Shown: in pieces, positions 42,754 to 52,592 of the stretch
How positions within the stretch are numbered: position 1 is the first letter of the stretch
Layout of the letters: every line of letters starts with the position of its first letter
From: Marivita sp051251565
GTDB lineage: Bacteria > Pseudomonadota > Alphaproteobacteria > Rhodobacterales > Rhodobacteraceae
Assembly: GCF_051251565.1 (NCBI RefSeq)
Contig: NZ_JBPOFB010000002.1
Coordinates: forward strand, 186,001-250,000
Direction: 5' to 3'
DNA length: 64,000 nt
The notes under the pieces: generated by a model
The model's database searches: none
What the model saw: only the letters and a program-made list of their open reading frames with translations
Told to the model about the DNA's origin: nothing
Position numbers and translations under genes: made by a program

Positions 42754-43397
42754 TTAGCTCTTTTTTCCTTCCCAGCAGCCCCTGCCGCTGTCTTTGCATC
42801 AGACGTTCCGATGCGAAAGCCCTTCAATCTTTGGGCTTCCTCTACAACACGTTGCGTGAGTCCACCAGCGCCAAGCGCGGCATGTATCACAGTTTGTCGC
42901 CCGAAGGCCATTCCAAGCTCATCTGCCGTAAGCCAACCAATGTAATGGCCGAAATGCGGCGTGCTGAGTTTCGATTTTCCGCGGCTTGATCCGTCTTCCG
43001 CCTGCAAAAGCACTTCGGCGATTTCCTTGGAAAGCGCGTCTTTGACCTTTTCATAGCCCGAAACGGCAACGCCGGATTTTCGGCTGAGGCTTATCAGATC
43101 GACTACACGGCGCGCAAGCTGCTGTTCAATATCGCTGACAAGCGTTTCAGAGATGCGCAGCTGTGTTTTTGCAGCCCGCACGAACATATTCTTCTTGATG
43201 GCAGCTTCCAGGGCGGCGCGCGTGCATGTCACCCAGATGCCCCGACCCGGCAGTTTTTCTGCAAGATCGGGTGCCAGTTGGTCTTCGGGGCCCACGACAA
43301 AGCGGAGCAGTTCGGATTTCGGGCGCACCTCTCCTGTCGCAATGCACTTGCGATCGGGTCCGCTTTCCCGGTCCTTGTCTTTTCCGCCACGTGTCAC
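42750..43397 (-). CDS. YlxR/DUF448 RNA-binding protein with L7Ae-like domain
   Basis: This 215-residue protein has an N-terminal YlxR domain (10-95) with RKCIATGEVRPKSELLRFVV and KLPGRGIWVTCTRAALEAAI, and a C-terminal L7Ae-like part (100-190) with DLISLSRKSGVAVSGYEKVK and VLLQAEDG. It is thought to bind RNA. It sits between nusA and infB, its standard place, and is coupled to infB by ATGA. The last 20 residues are Lys/Ala rich. Confidence 0.92.
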   Translation of the reverse strand: MTRGGKDKDRESGPDRKCIATGEVRPKSELLRFVVGPEDQLAPDLAEKLPGRGIWVTCTRAALEAAIKKNMFVRAAKTQLRISETLVSDIEQQLARRVVDLISLSRKSGVAVSGYEKVKDALSKEIAEVLLQAEDGSSRGKSKLSTPHFGHYIGWLTADELGMAFGRQTVIHAALGAGGLTQRVVEEAQRLKGFRIGTSDAKTAAGAAGKEKRAK

Positions 43398-43427
43398 GTG
43401 TGTCTGTGCCTCTTGGTTAGGTGCAGG

Positions 43428-45119
43428 TTAGGCCTGCGTTTCGTCGTCCATGTCAGACGGGTCGGTTTCGTCCGCCTCTGCTTCGGCTTCAAGCTCGGTC
43501 GGATCGACCCAGCCCAGCAGAACACGCGCGGTCATCACCAATGTCTGTGCTTCTTCCAGCGACATATCAAAGGGCTCAAGCAGGCCTTCGTCCTTGTGAC
43601 GCGCGCCGTCGATCGTGGTCCAGCCACCGGCCAGTTCCCAATCCGCACAGGTGGCGAAGTCCTCAAGCGTCTTAACGCCGTCCTTTGCCAGAACTTCGAT
43701 CATCTGCGGCGTGAGGCCGTCAAAGTCGATCAGGCTTTCCTCGGCACCCAATGCACGGGCGTTTTCGAGCGCGGCTTTCGCCTGAGCTTCGAGGTTTTCG
43801 CGGGCACGGGTCTGAAGTTCTTCGGCAGTGCCTTCGTCGACACCGTCAATGACCAAAAGCTCATCTAGTTCGACATAGGCGACTTCTTCCAATGTGGTAA
43901 AGCCTTCGGACACCAGCAATTGTGCGAAGAATTCGTCAAGGTCCAGCGTGTCCATGAACAGCTGCGTACGCTCTTCGAATTCTTTCTGACGACGCGCCGA
44001 TTCTTCTTCTTCGGTCATGATGTCGATATCGAGGCCCGTCAGCTGTGATGCCAGGCGGACGTTCTGACCACGACGACCAATCGCCAGCGACAGTTGCTCG
44101 TCGGGAACAACAACTTCGATGCGCTCTGCATCTTCGTCCAGAACAACTTTGCTCACTTCAGCAGGTTGCAACGCGTTCACGAGGAACGTTGGGATGTCCT
44201 CATTCCACGGGATGATGTCGATCTTTTCGCCTTGAAGCTCGTTCACAACGGCCTGCACACGCGAACCGCGCATACCCACACAGGCACCCACAGGGTCAAT
44301 TGAGCTGTCATAGGAAATCACGGCAATCTTGGCGCGCGAGCCCGGATCACGGGCAACGGCCTTGATTTCGATGATGCCGTCATAGATTTCCGGCACTTCC
44401 ATCTTGAACAGTTCCGCCATGAATTCCGGCGCTGTCCGCGACAGGAAAATCTGCGGTCCACGCGTCTCGCGGCGCACATCCTTGATGAAACAGCGGATAC
44501 GGTCGCCATTGCGATAGCTCTCGCGGCCGATCTTTTCGTTGCGACGCAGGATGCCTTCGCCCCGACCCACATCGACGATGACGTTGCCGTATTCTTCGCG
44601 CTTGACCACACCGTTGATGATGGTGCCCGCACGATCCCGGAATTCTTCGTATTGACGATCCCGTTCGGCTTCGCGCACCTTTTGCAGGATCACCTGCTTG
44701 GCGGATTGCGCGGCAATGCGGCCCATTTCAACCGGGGGCACTTCTTCGACAAAGGTGTCACCGATCTGAGCCGCGCCACCAAATTCGGTGATCGGCTGAC
44801 CGTCGCGCAGCCAGACCGCGTTCTGGGTCGACTTGGGAGCGACGAAATAGGGTTTCGCGCTCTCGGCTGTGAATTCGGCCTGATAGTTCTCATGGTCGTC
44901 GTCTTCGACCACGGTGCGCACGCGGGTAAAGGTCGCGCGGCCGGTCTTGCGGTCAATCGCCACGCGAATGTCCATCTCGGACCCGTAGCGCGACTTTGCA
45001 GCCCGCGCGAGGCTCTCTTCCATCGCTTCGACGACCAACCCGGGGTCGATCATCTTTTCGCGCGCCACCGCTTCGGCGGTCTGCAACAGTTCCAACTGGT
45101 TGGCGGAGGTGATTGCCAT
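43428..45119 (-). CDS. nusA: Transcription termination/antitermination protein NusA
   Basis: This 563-residue RNA polymerase-binding factor has an N-terminal domain (1-130), an S1 domain (about 140-205, NGVVKREEYGNVIVDVGRGE), KH domains (about 230-350, GACVGMRGSRVQAVVNELQG and LAIGRRGQNVRLASQLTG), and two C-terminal helix-hairpin-helix-like acidic repeats (about 365-540). The acidic tail ends DETDPSDMDDETQA. The second C-terminal repeat marks the proteobacterial form. It follows rimP by five bases. Confidence 0.97.
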   Translation of the reverse strand: MAITSANQLELLQTAEAVAREKMIDPGLVVEAMEESLARAAKSRYGSEMDIRVAIDRKTGRATFTRVRTVVEDDDHENYQAEFTAESAKPYFVAPKSTQNAVWLRDGQPITEFGGAAQIGDTFVEEVPPVEMGRIAAQSAKQVILQKVREAERDRQYEEFRDRAGTIINGVVKREEYGNVIVDVGRGEGILRRNEKIGRESYRNGDRIRCFIKDVRRETRGPQIFLSRTAPEFMAELFKMEVPEIYDGIIEIKAVARDPGSRAKIAVISYDSSIDPVGACVGMRGSRVQAVVNELQGEKIDIIPWNEDIPTFLVNALQPAEVSKVVLDEDAERIEVVVPDEQLSLAIGRRGQNVRLASQLTGLDIDIMTEEEESARRQKEFEERTQLFMDTLDLDEFFAQLLVSEGFTTLEEVAYVELDELLVIDGVDEGTAEELQTRARENLEAQAKAALENARALGAEESLIDFDGLTPQMIEVLAKDGVKTLEDFATCADWELAGGWTTIDGARHKDEGLLEPFDMSLEEAQTLVMTARVLLGWVDPTELEAEAEADETDPSDMDDETQA

Positions 45120-45124
45120 TCGGT

Positions 45125-45694
45125 TTACTCCTCTTCGGGCCCTTCGGCCTCAATCACGTCGTCAAAATTGTTCTCGTCGAAGCCTTGGGCTTTGCGCGCC
45201 TTCAGCATTTCCTTAATCAGCTCGTCAGTCAGAACCAGCTTGGCGTCAGTCAGCCAGTCGAATTTCAACCCGACCGTGCCTTCGTCCAGATTGACCAGCA
45301 CTTCGTCTCCCTCGATCCCGGCCAACACGCCCTTAAAGCGCTTGCGCCCGTCGATCAGCTCGGATGTTTCGATTTTGGCCTCATAGCCTTCAAACGTCTC
45401 AAAATCCTTGAGACGGGTCAAAGGACGGTCAATCCCCGGTGACGACACTTCGAGAGTGTAGGTGTCAAGGATCGGGTCCTCGACATCCAATGTCGCGCTG
45501 ACCGCTGTGCTGATTGCGGCGCATTCATCAACTTCGATTCCGCCTTCGGGACGTTCGGCCATGATTTGCAGCGTGGCGATCTTGCCGGTCATCAGACGGA
45601 TGCGCACCAGCTCGAACCCCATATCCTCAAGCAGAGGGGTAACGATTTCCGCCAGACGTCGGTCCATCGCGGCTCTTGCGATCAGGTCAGACAT
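45125..45694 (-). CDS. rimP: Ribosome maturation factor RimP
   Basis: This 189-residue factor helps assemble the 30S subunit. The N-terminal domain has LEDMGFELVRIRLMTGKIAT and the conserved LEVSSPGIDRPLTRLKDFET near residues 80-100; a C-terminal SH3-like domain follows, and the tail is acidic (EAEGPEEE). The frame extends upstream through a TTG at 45718, but the ATG at 45694 (MSDLIARAAMDRRLAEIV) is preferred. A terminator-like hairpin ends 22 bases before it. Confidence 0.95.
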   Translation of the reverse strand: MSDLIARAAMDRRLAEIVTPLLEDMGFELVRIRLMTGKIATLQIMAERPEGGIEVDECAAISTAVSATLDVEDPILDTYTLEVSSPGIDRPLTRLKDFETFEGYEAKIETSELIDGRKRFKGVLAGIEGDEVLVNLDEGTVGLKFDWLTDAKLVLTDELIKEMLKARKAQGFDENNFDDVIEAEGPEEE

Positions 45695-45716
45695 GGTTGC
45701 TTTGGTCTCCAGGCAC

Positions 45717-45740
45717 AAAAAAACGGGCGCGCGGCCCGTT
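45717..45740 (-). terminator. Terminator-like hairpin in the rimP leader
   Basis: On the minus strand AACGGGC (45740-45734) pairs with GCCCGTT (45728-45722) around CGCGC, followed by an unbroken run of seven T. It can end tamA-tamB transcripts, or act as an attenuator for rimP-nusA-ylxR-infB, since a candidate promoter lies upstream of it. Confidence 0.8.
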
Positions 45741-45789
45741 GAAGAATTCGGTGGGTGAGAACCTAAGCCAACACGCCGCTGTTGGAAGT

Positions 45790-45818
45790 CCTATAAGAAG
45801 CGCTTCCCGACTCTGCAA
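45790..45818 (-). promoter_or_regulatory. Candidate promoter of the rimP-nusA-infB operon
   Basis: Minus strand TTGCAG (45818-45813) and TATAGG (45795-45790) are 17 bases apart, in the 118-base gap between the tamB stop and the hairpin. The match is weak (3 and 4 of 6). Confidence 0.35.
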
Positions 45819-45858
45819 GCGGATTCGTGCTTCGCACGGATTGCGGTGGCAGGGGTCT

Positions 45859-48800
45859 TTAGTAATCGCGTTCGAAAAAGATGCCCAAGGATGAATTGCC
45901 GGTATTGTCGACGCTGCCGCGTGCGGTGATGTCTGACGTCACATCGAGGTTGAGGTTGATTTCAGTCCGTCCGCCGCTTTCGACAACCACATCCGAATAA
46001 ACATTGTCGGAAATATACTTTCCCGCCCGCACTGCCGTGCCGCCATCATCGGTCTGGGTCACGTCAAGATCATCAAGCCCGAACCCATCGCGCAGCCGTG
46101 ACAGAATGCCGATGCCGCCGCGCCCGGCCAGTTCGGCCACTGCATTGGCCAATTCCAGCGCCTGCAAGGCTGACAGGTTCGACAGGTCACGCCCGAACAG
46201 CAATTGCGCCAGCACTTCATCTTCGGGAAGTTCGGGGCTCGACGAGAACGAAATCTCGGGGGATGACGCCGGCCCATCAAGGATCACCCGTACGATGATA
46301 CCATTGGCCTCTGTCTTGGCCACAAAGCGCAGCACGGGGTTGAAGCTGCCGCTAAGCTGGATGCGCCCCTCGTTCAGCGTGAAGCGCTGACTCAGGATGT
46401 CCAACCGACCGCGCACCAGCTCGAACCCACCTTGCGGGACGATCGCCGATGTTGGCCCTGTCACCCGCAATTGCCCCGCCAATTCGGCATCAAGCCCACG
46501 TCCCCGGACAAAGATCTGTCCGGGCGCGGTCAGCGTCAGATCAAGGCGCGTGGTTGCTGGCCTGCGCACCGTTTCGACAGCGGTGTCTTTCGTACTGGTG
46601 ATTCCGGCCCGGTCCAATGTGCGCATCACGGGGCGCGTTGCGCCCAAATGATCAATCGGGGGGATCGCACCAAGCGCGGACACGCCTGAGGATGGCACCT
46701 GAATTTCAGTCTCGCTCAGCTGCAGTTCCCCGCTGATCAACAAGTCGCGCCCAATCGGTCCGGTCAAGGCGACGACACCCTCTAGGCTTGTGTCATACAG
46801 ATCGACATCGCGGATACCAAACCGGGTTAACGTTGCGGTTAGTGCCGCGTCAAACCCGTTCAGACCAAGGCGACCGTTCACATCGACAGACCCGCCATTG
46901 TTGCCCTGCGCGGATAACCCCACCTGTGCAGCCCCATTGGCCAATTGGATTTGCCCGCTGATCGGCGCAAGGATGATCCCCAGCGTTGGCGCGCTGAACT
47001 CGGCCCCTTGCGGTGCGATTGTCCCCGACAGGCTGGCCAGAGCCAAAGGGCCGGACATCTGCAAGTCCAGATTGGCCTGACCATTCAACCGGCGCGGCGC
47101 GATGAACGCATTGGCAAGCCCAAGCGGCGCCGCGCCATTGATCGAAAGCGCCGCCGTGCCGCCATTCGCCAAAGTGCCGTCAACGGCCAGAGTGGTGCCC
47201 CCTGGGCCGGTCAGATCGACATCAATCCCGTACCCGGTCGCCCGTTGTTGGACCGTGCCATCCACCAGCAAAGGGCCCTGAAAATCTGGCGCGATCAGCC
47301 CGACATTGGCCAGCCGTGCGCTGATGCCAAGATCGCTCAGCGGTCCGCTCACCTTTGCAGAAAGCGCAGGGTTCTGCACATCGGCACTGAGCCGACCCAA
47401 GGCACCGTTCTGGCCCGTGGCGCTGGCACTGAACCGGGTCACCCCAGCCAGCAGTGCGTCGATAAGTGGATTGCTCACGCTCAATCCCGATCCCTGACCG
47501 CTGGCTGTCACGTCAAACATACCGCCGTTTCGGTAGGTGCCATTGACGTCGATCACCGCTTGCCCGCGCAACTGCTGACCCGCCAAACCCGACAGCGGGG
47601 CCAGCGTATCGGCCACCAGCGAGAGCGCAAATTGCGCATCCGGTGCGCGCAGCAGGTCGGTCACAATCGCCGATCCGGTCGCGTCAATCGACCCGGTGTC
47701 AAGGCGGACCGCCTTTAGGGTCAACCGCTCGGGTGTCTGTTCCCAGTCGAAATCGCTGGTGACCGTGGGCGCGGACCCGACCGCTTGCGACAAGCGGGAA
47801 TCCGACAGGCGCAGCGATGTGCCCGAAACCGTCAGTTCCCCGCCAAGGGACACGAGCGCGCCGCTGTCCGCTTGCGCCAACACGCCTGTGCCTGAAAGCG
47901 TCAGAGTATTTGCCGATCCCTGTGCCGCGCGAATATCGGTCGTGGTGATATCTGCACGCCATGTGCCGCTTGGCCCGCCCGTGGCCGTCACATCCACCGC
48001 CCCGCTGCCAAGCAGGATGCCCCCCGCAATCGGCAGGCGTACTGCGTCCGTCTGGTTCGACAGATCGGCGGTCATCTCAAGGCTGCGCAGCGTCGTCCCC
48101 GAAAACATCACCACACCGTCCAGTGAGGCCGCGCCATCGGCATCGCCGGGAAACACCTGATCCAGATTGCTTAGCACACCATCAAACCGCAGTGCCGTGT
48201 CAGCACTCGCGATCTTGCCAGCGGCTTCGATCCGCGCGGCAGAGGTGACCACGCGCGCATTGCGCAGCGTCGTTCCGGTCTCGTCCCGCCGCAGGTCGAT
48301 GCGCGCCGATCCAATCCCGGCCAGCACCCGGTCCGCCACATCCTGCCCCAAGGTCAGGTCAAGCGTGGTGCCATCAACGACCAGATCCGCCATGCCGGAA
48401 ATCGGTGCAACGTCACCGTTCACCTGCACTTCGACCCGCCCCGCCAGTTCGCGCCCGGCCACCGCTGAAAAACGCTGGAGGTTTTCCGCCACGACCCGAA
48501 GGTCAAGCGCCAGTGGCATCGTGTCTGTACCAGTCCAGACGGCGCTGCCGCGCAGCCCGTAATCTGCGCCGCTGGCGTCAAGCCCGGTCACGCGGATGGG
48601 CTGTCCGCCTTGATGATCGACCCGCGCCGCACCCGACAGATTTGTCCCCACTGCCTGGGCCAGTGCTGGATCGGTCAGCGCCAAATTCTCTGCGGACCAG
48701 TCAAGATCCAGTCCAAGCTGCCCGTCTTGGGAAAAGCTTTGCTGGTCAATAGTCCCGCGCCCGCGCAGGCGCAGCAATTCCAAAGTCGCCGCCGGGTTCG

Positions 48801-49938
48801 CAAATTCCGAAATCCGCGCATCAAACGTCAGATCGCCATTCAACTCGGCGTCAAATGTCACCGAACCAACCTGCGTGTCCCCGCCCCCGAACGGCAGAAC
48901 GACGGGCCCTCCCTCGGGATTGGCGATCCGGCCTTGCGCATTCAGTGCCTCTAGCCAGCCGGTGTTCGAAATCACCGCGCTTCCTGTCAGCGACAGGGTG
49001 TTCGCCGTCAGATCGAATTGTGGCAATTCCGTCCGACCCGATGCGTCGCGCGTCACCCGCGCCTGCAAACCGATCTCGGTGCCGAAAAATGCGCGGGTTT
49101 CTTGGGTCAACAGCGGCGTTGGATCGCCGTTGATATCAACCTGCACGTCCCAGCCTCCGGTCTCTTCGGGTGCCAGGACCTCAACCACGCCGGTGATGCG
49201 GGGTGTGTCATCCGTCGCCAGTGCGATATCGGCGGTAAACGCGTCGATTTGGCCCTCGCCCTGTACCGAAAGTGTCAAAGACGGCGCGCCGGGGATGCCC
49301 AGCACCGTCGCGGCCAATCCGCCAGCTTCTTCTTCGGCGCTCAGATCAACAACCAGATCGCGCGACGCCGGGTCATACCGTGCCGCCAACAGGATCACTG
49401 CCTGTTGCCCGTCAATCCGCGCCAGCCCAAACTGTATATCTGCACCGCCACTTTCAAGCGTCGCCGCGCCGGTTATCGAGAACTCGGCGTCTTCCCCCAA
49501 AAGTGGTGCGCCCAATAGAACAGAGGCAACCGTGATCTCACCAATCTGAACCGACACAGGCAAATCCGGGATCGTGAACGGCGTCGCTTCGGCGCTGGGC
49601 ACGGCCGACCCGGCATCGGGGGCGCGTGACACGATCACGCGGTCCGCCTCGAACGTGCTGACATCCACCACGCCGCGCAACAGCGCCGCGCGGTTCCAGT
49701 TCAGTGCGACGTTTTCCGCCCGAAACCATTCGCCCTGCGCATCGGAAATCGACAGCAGCTCTATCGACGCCGCACTCGACAGCGCGCCCTGAAATCCCCG
49801 GATTCGCACATCGCGCCCCGCGCCGGACAACGCGTCCTGCAACAATCCCGCCAGATAGCCGGGGTCTTCGTCACTGTCCTGCGCAAAGCTGGCAATCGGC
49901 CACCACAGGCAGACTAGGAGGATCGCAATCAAACGCAT
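45859..49938 (-). CDS. tamB: Translocation and assembly module subunit TamB (DUF490)
   Basis: This 1359-residue inner-membrane-anchored protein spans the periplasm and with TamA aids outer-membrane protein insertion or phospholipid transport. It has an N-terminal signal/anchor (MRLIAILLVCLWWPIASFAQ), a very long repetitive beta-rich body, and the C-terminal DUF490 region, including EDEVLAQLLFGRDLSNLSAL near 1255 and the final strand SLGIFFERDY. The upstream in-frame start at 49974 would overlap tamA; the ATG at 49938 is one base after the tamA stop. Confidence 0.94.
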   Translation of the reverse strand: MRLIAILLVCLWWPIASFAQDSDEDPGYLAGLLQDALSGAGRDVRIRGFQGALSSAASIELLSISDAQGEWFRAENVALNWNRAALLRGVVDVSTFEADRVIVSRAPDAGSAVPSAEATPFTIPDLPVSVQIGEITVASVLLGAPLLGEDAEFSITGAATLESGGADIQFGLARIDGQQAVILLAARYDPASRDLVVDLSAEEEAGGLAATVLGIPGAPSLTLSVQGEGQIDAFTADIALATDDTPRITGVVEVLAPEETGGWDVQVDINGDPTPLLTQETRAFFGTEIGLQARVTRDASGRTELPQFDLTANTLSLTGSAVISNTGWLEALNAQGRIANPEGGPVVLPFGGGDTQVGSVTFDAELNGDLTFDARISEFANPAATLELLRLRGRGTIDQQSFSQDGQLGLDLDWSAENLALTDPALAQAVGTNLSGAARVDHQGGQPIRVTGLDASGADYGLRGSAVWTGTDTMPLALDLRVVAENLQRFSAVAGRELAGRVEVQVNGDVAPISGMADLVVDGTTLDLTLGQDVADRVLAGIGSARIDLRRDETGTTLRNARVVTSAARIEAAGKIASADTALRFDGVLSNLDQVFPGDADGAASLDGVVMFSGTTLRSLEMTADLSNQTDAVRLPIAGGILLGSGAVDVTATGGPSGTWRADITTTDIRAAQGSANTLTLSGTGVLAQADSGALVSLGGELTVSGTSLRLSDSRLSQAVGSAPTVTSDFDWEQTPERLTLKAVRLDTGSIDATGSAIVTDLLRAPDAQFALSLVADTLAPLSGLAGQQLRGQAVIDVNGTYRNGGMFDVTASGQGSGLSVSNPLIDALLAGVTRFSASATGQNGALGRLSADVQNPALSAKVSGPLSDLGISARLANVGLIAPDFQGPLLVDGTVQQRATGYGIDVDLTGPGGTTLAVDGTLANGGTAALSINGAAPLGLANAFIAPRRLNGQANLDLQMSGPLALASLSGTIAPQGAEFSAPTLGIILAPISGQIQLANGAAQVGLSAQGNNGGSVDVNGRLGLNGFDAALTATLTRFGIRDVDLYDTSLEGVVALTGPIGRDLLISGELQLSETEIQVPSSGVSALGAIPPIDHLGATRPVMRTLDRAGITSTKDTAVETVRRPATTRLDLTLTAPGQIFVRGRGLDAELAGQLRVTGPTSAIVPQGGFELVRGRLDILSQRFTLNEGRIQLSGSFNPVLRFVAKTEANGIIVRVILDGPASSPEISFSSSPELPEDEVLAQLLFGRDLSNLSALQALELANAVAELAGRGGIGILSRLRDGFGLDDLDVTQTDDGGTAVRAGKYISDNVYSDVVVESGGRTEINLNLDVTSDITARGSVDNTGNSSLGIFFERDY

Positions 49939-49939
49939 G

Positions 49940-51730
49940 TCAAAAGGCCTGTCCAATTCCGATATAAAGTTCAAACGCCTGCCCGGCCTCGTCGCCGGTC
50001 ACGGGTGTTGCAATATCCACCCGAATGGGGCCGATCCCGGTGTTGTACCGCAGCCCGAACCCCGCCCCCGCATGCCAATCGCTTTCGCCGGCAAAGCCGC
50101 TCTCATCGGTGATGAACCCTGTGTCGTAGAACCCGACCAGCCCGATAGTGTCGCGCACGCTTGCGCGCAGTTCGGCAGATAGGGCGGCAAAGCTTTGCCC
50201 GCCGGTAAACTCGCCATTCTCTGCGGTGACGCCAAGGGATTGATAGGCTTGCCCGCGCACGGTCCCGCCGCCACCGGAGTAGAACAGGTAATCGGGCACC
50301 GTATCCTCAAGGCTTGGCCCCCAGACAGAGCCGATCTGCGCCCGTCCTGCCAGCACAAACCGATCTTCGGCACCAAACCCGACATAACCGCGTGCGTCCG
50401 TCGTGAACCGCAGCCCGCTTTCGGTGTCATCCAGCCCCAGAAAGGGCGTACCGGTTGCGGAAAGGTAATACCCTCCCGTCGGGTTCAAACTGTTGTTGCG
50501 CGTGTCATAGGTCGCTTCCAGATCCGCCGTCAGGAGCTGAAACTGCCGGTCGCCAAAGGCGTCTTGTGTGTCGATATACCGATACCCAAGTCCGAAACTC
50601 GCGCTTAACTGGTCGGAAAACCGATGCAACAGCCCAGAGGAAATACCGATCTGATTGCTGCTGAATCCTGGTTCGTTCAACTGCTCGATCTCGGCGGTGA
50701 GATAGAATTCCGTGTCCGGTGTGAAGGTCGCGGGCCGCCCATAGGTCAGCGTCAGCGCATAATCCATCTCGGAGGTGTCAGTCCCAATGCCCGACACTTC
50801 CCCATCGACCCGCAGCCGTTCAGCCCCTTGGAACAGGTTGCGATGCAGCCAGAACGCGCTGATCTTGCCGCCCTCTTGCGTCGACAGCTCGGCCCCAAAG
50901 CCGAAACGCCGGGGTTTCTGCTCTGCCACCTGCAAAGCAAGGTCCAGACTGCCATCGGCATTCGGCGTCTCGGCCTCGGCCACCGCTACGGAACTGAACA
51001 CGCCTGTCTGGCGCAAACGCCTTTCGGCCTCACTGATCTCTTGCGGGTCGAACACGTCCCCTTGCGGCAAACCGGCGATTTCCCGAATGCGGGTGCGCCG
51101 TACACGGTCATTGCCCGTCACAACGACGTCGCCGAAACGCAAGCGTGGACCCGGCGCAAGACCAAGCCGCACATCCAAAGCGCGGTTGGGATGATCTGCC
51201 GTGATCTGCTGTTCCTCCAGCCGTGCCTTGGCGTGCCCCACATTGCGCCACGCGGCAACACCCACATCGACCGCATCCCGGATTGGGCCGGTCCCGGCGC
51301 GTGCCCCGCTTTGGAACGTCTCGGGGATCACAGTTCCATCTGCCAGTGGCGCAATCTCGGCGCGCCCAAACTGAAACCGTGGGCCGGGATCAACCTCGAC
51401 CAGAATTGTTGTGATGCGGGCAGGGGCCTCGAACGGTGAAATGTCTGCGGCTTCGCGCTCGTCTATCTGGATCGACACTGATGGCGCGAACCGTCCGCCG
51501 CCATACAACGCGGCAACAATCCGCCCATAGTCTGCCTGCGCTGCGGCGATCAACGCTTGCGGCGTGGCGTCTTCGGCATCGAGCAACGCAACCAGAGACA
51601 TGGCGTCTTTCAATTCGCTGCGCAACTCTGCGCTGCCGCCGGTTATATTAAGATCAAGGTCTTGCGCGGTCCCGGCAAGGGGGACTGTCAGGAAGAAAGT
51701 GCACAAGATGGTGCGGTGCAGCCGGTTCAT
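49940..51730 (-). CDS. tamA: Outer-membrane assembly protein TamA (BamA/Omp85 family)
   Basis: This 596-residue outer-membrane protein has a signal peptide (1-22), POTRA domains (about 25-260, for example VVVTGNDRVRRTRIREIAGL) and a 16-strand beta-barrel (about 270-596) with the Omp85 hallmark YLFYSGGGGTVRGQAYQSLG (L6 VRGF-like loop; here VRGQ) and a C-terminal aromatic residue (YIGIGQAF). The VRGF/Y motif reads VRGQ, a variant seen in TamA. It heads the tamA-tamB operon. Confidence 0.95.
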   Translation of the reverse strand: MNRLHRTILCTFFLTVPLAGTAQDLDLNITGGSAELRSELKDAMSLVALLDAEDATPQALIAAAQADYGRIVAALYGGGRFAPSVSIQIDEREAADISPFEAPARITTILVEVDPGPRFQFGRAEIAPLADGTVIPETFQSGARAGTGPIRDAVDVGVAAWRNVGHAKARLEEQQITADHPNRALDVRLGLAPGPRLRFGDVVVTGNDRVRRTRIREIAGLPQGDVFDPQEISEAERRLRQTGVFSSVAVAEAETPNADGSLDLALQVAEQKPRRFGFGAELSTQEGGKISAFWLHRNLFQGAERLRVDGEVSGIGTDTSEMDYALTLTYGRPATFTPDTEFYLTAEIEQLNEPGFSSNQIGISSGLLHRFSDQLSASFGLGYRYIDTQDAFGDRQFQLLTADLEATYDTRNNSLNPTGGYYLSATGTPFLGLDDTESGLRFTTDARGYVGFGAEDRFVLAGRAQIGSVWGPSLEDTVPDYLFYSGGGGTVRGQAYQSLGVTAENGEFTGGQSFAALSAELRASVRDTIGLVGFYDTGFITDESGFAGESDWHAGAGFGLRYNTGIGPIRVDIATPVTGDEAGQAFELYIGIGQAF

Positions 51731-51840
51731 GCGCCCTAAACCTCGTATTTTCGTTGCGTAACCCTAGCATCCCAACGACTCAGCCTCAAACGGGTTCCGC
51801 TCGCGTGGCATCACATTTCAGAACGTGTGCGCCGTAGATG

Positions 51841-51876
51841 GAAAAGGCCCGCATGGCGTGGGGTCACCATGCGGGC
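51841..51876 (-). terminator. Terminator of the secreted-protein gene at 51926
   Basis: GCCCGCATGG (51876-51867 on the minus strand) pairs with CCATGCGGGC (51856-51847) around a 10-base loop, then CTTTTC. A 10-bp perfect stem. Confidence 0.8.
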
Positions 51877-51925
51877 AAGGCGCGGGGCACCAAGGACCAA
51901 GGCCCCCCGGCACGTCCGGCGCGGT

Positions 51926-52411
51926 TCAGTTGCGCGCCAGTGTGTAGCCGCGCTGCCGCAAACAGGGCAAAGCATATGCCCGCGCAGTGCCGCGCCGTGT
52001 TTCCACGTTCATTCGGCAGGCTTTGGGCAGGCTGCGGGTGTGAATGTTGTTCCGCTCAAGGCAGCGGTCGATCACCACACGATTGACGTGCCCACCTTCG
52101 ATCTGACGTACACAGCTTGCTGGCAACGCGCCCCTGCGCCCTGATTGGCGGATATCGCGCTGGATCACCTTGGGGATGGGTTTATGCGAATAGACCTGTG
52201 GTTTCGGACGGTGCTGGATGATCACCGATTTCCGGTCATCGCGATCGGTGTCGCGGGCGTTTTGGATGGCCTTGCCGATGATGAACACCGTGGCGGCCCC
52301 GGCCAAAAGCCGCGCAATGTCGTCTTCCGACGCAGCGCGCGCCGGTGCTGCCGAAAACGCGGCAATTGTGGTCGATACGGCCAAAACAGCGGCGATGAAT
52401 CTGCGTGACAT
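51926..52411 (-). CDS. Secreted basic protein of unknown function
   Basis: This 161-residue protein has a signal peptide (1-26, MSRRFIAAVLAVSTTIAAFS) and a short glycine/alanine hydrophobic helix (LLAGAATVFIIGKAIQNA). The rest is very basic (arginine and lysine rich) with four cysteines spaced like disulfides (ASCVRQIEG, DRCLERN, KACRMNV, LPCLRQRG). AAGGAA precedes the ATG at 52411. I do not recognise the family. It is divergent from the next small secreted gene. Confidence 0.75.
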   Translation of the reverse strand: MSRRFIAAVLAVSTTIAAFSAAPARAASEDDIARLLAGAATVFIIGKAIQNARDTDRDDRKSVIIQHRPKPQVYSHKPIPKVIQRDIRQSGRRGALPASCVRQIEGGHVNRVVIDRCLERNNIHTRSLPKACRMNVETRRGTARAYALPCLRQRGYTLARN

Positions 52412-52592
52412 GGTTGGGGTTCCTTTCCCTGTCTGGCCCCGGCAAGGGCGGATATTGGGGCAGGGCGTTTTGGCCGCTGCCTGTGAAACCATCTCGGGCC
52501 TTTGTGCAAAGTCAGGCAATATCGCGCCCCCGCTATCCGATAGCGGTGTGCACGTTATTGAATTTCCGACGACTTCGACGCAGGGTCACGCC

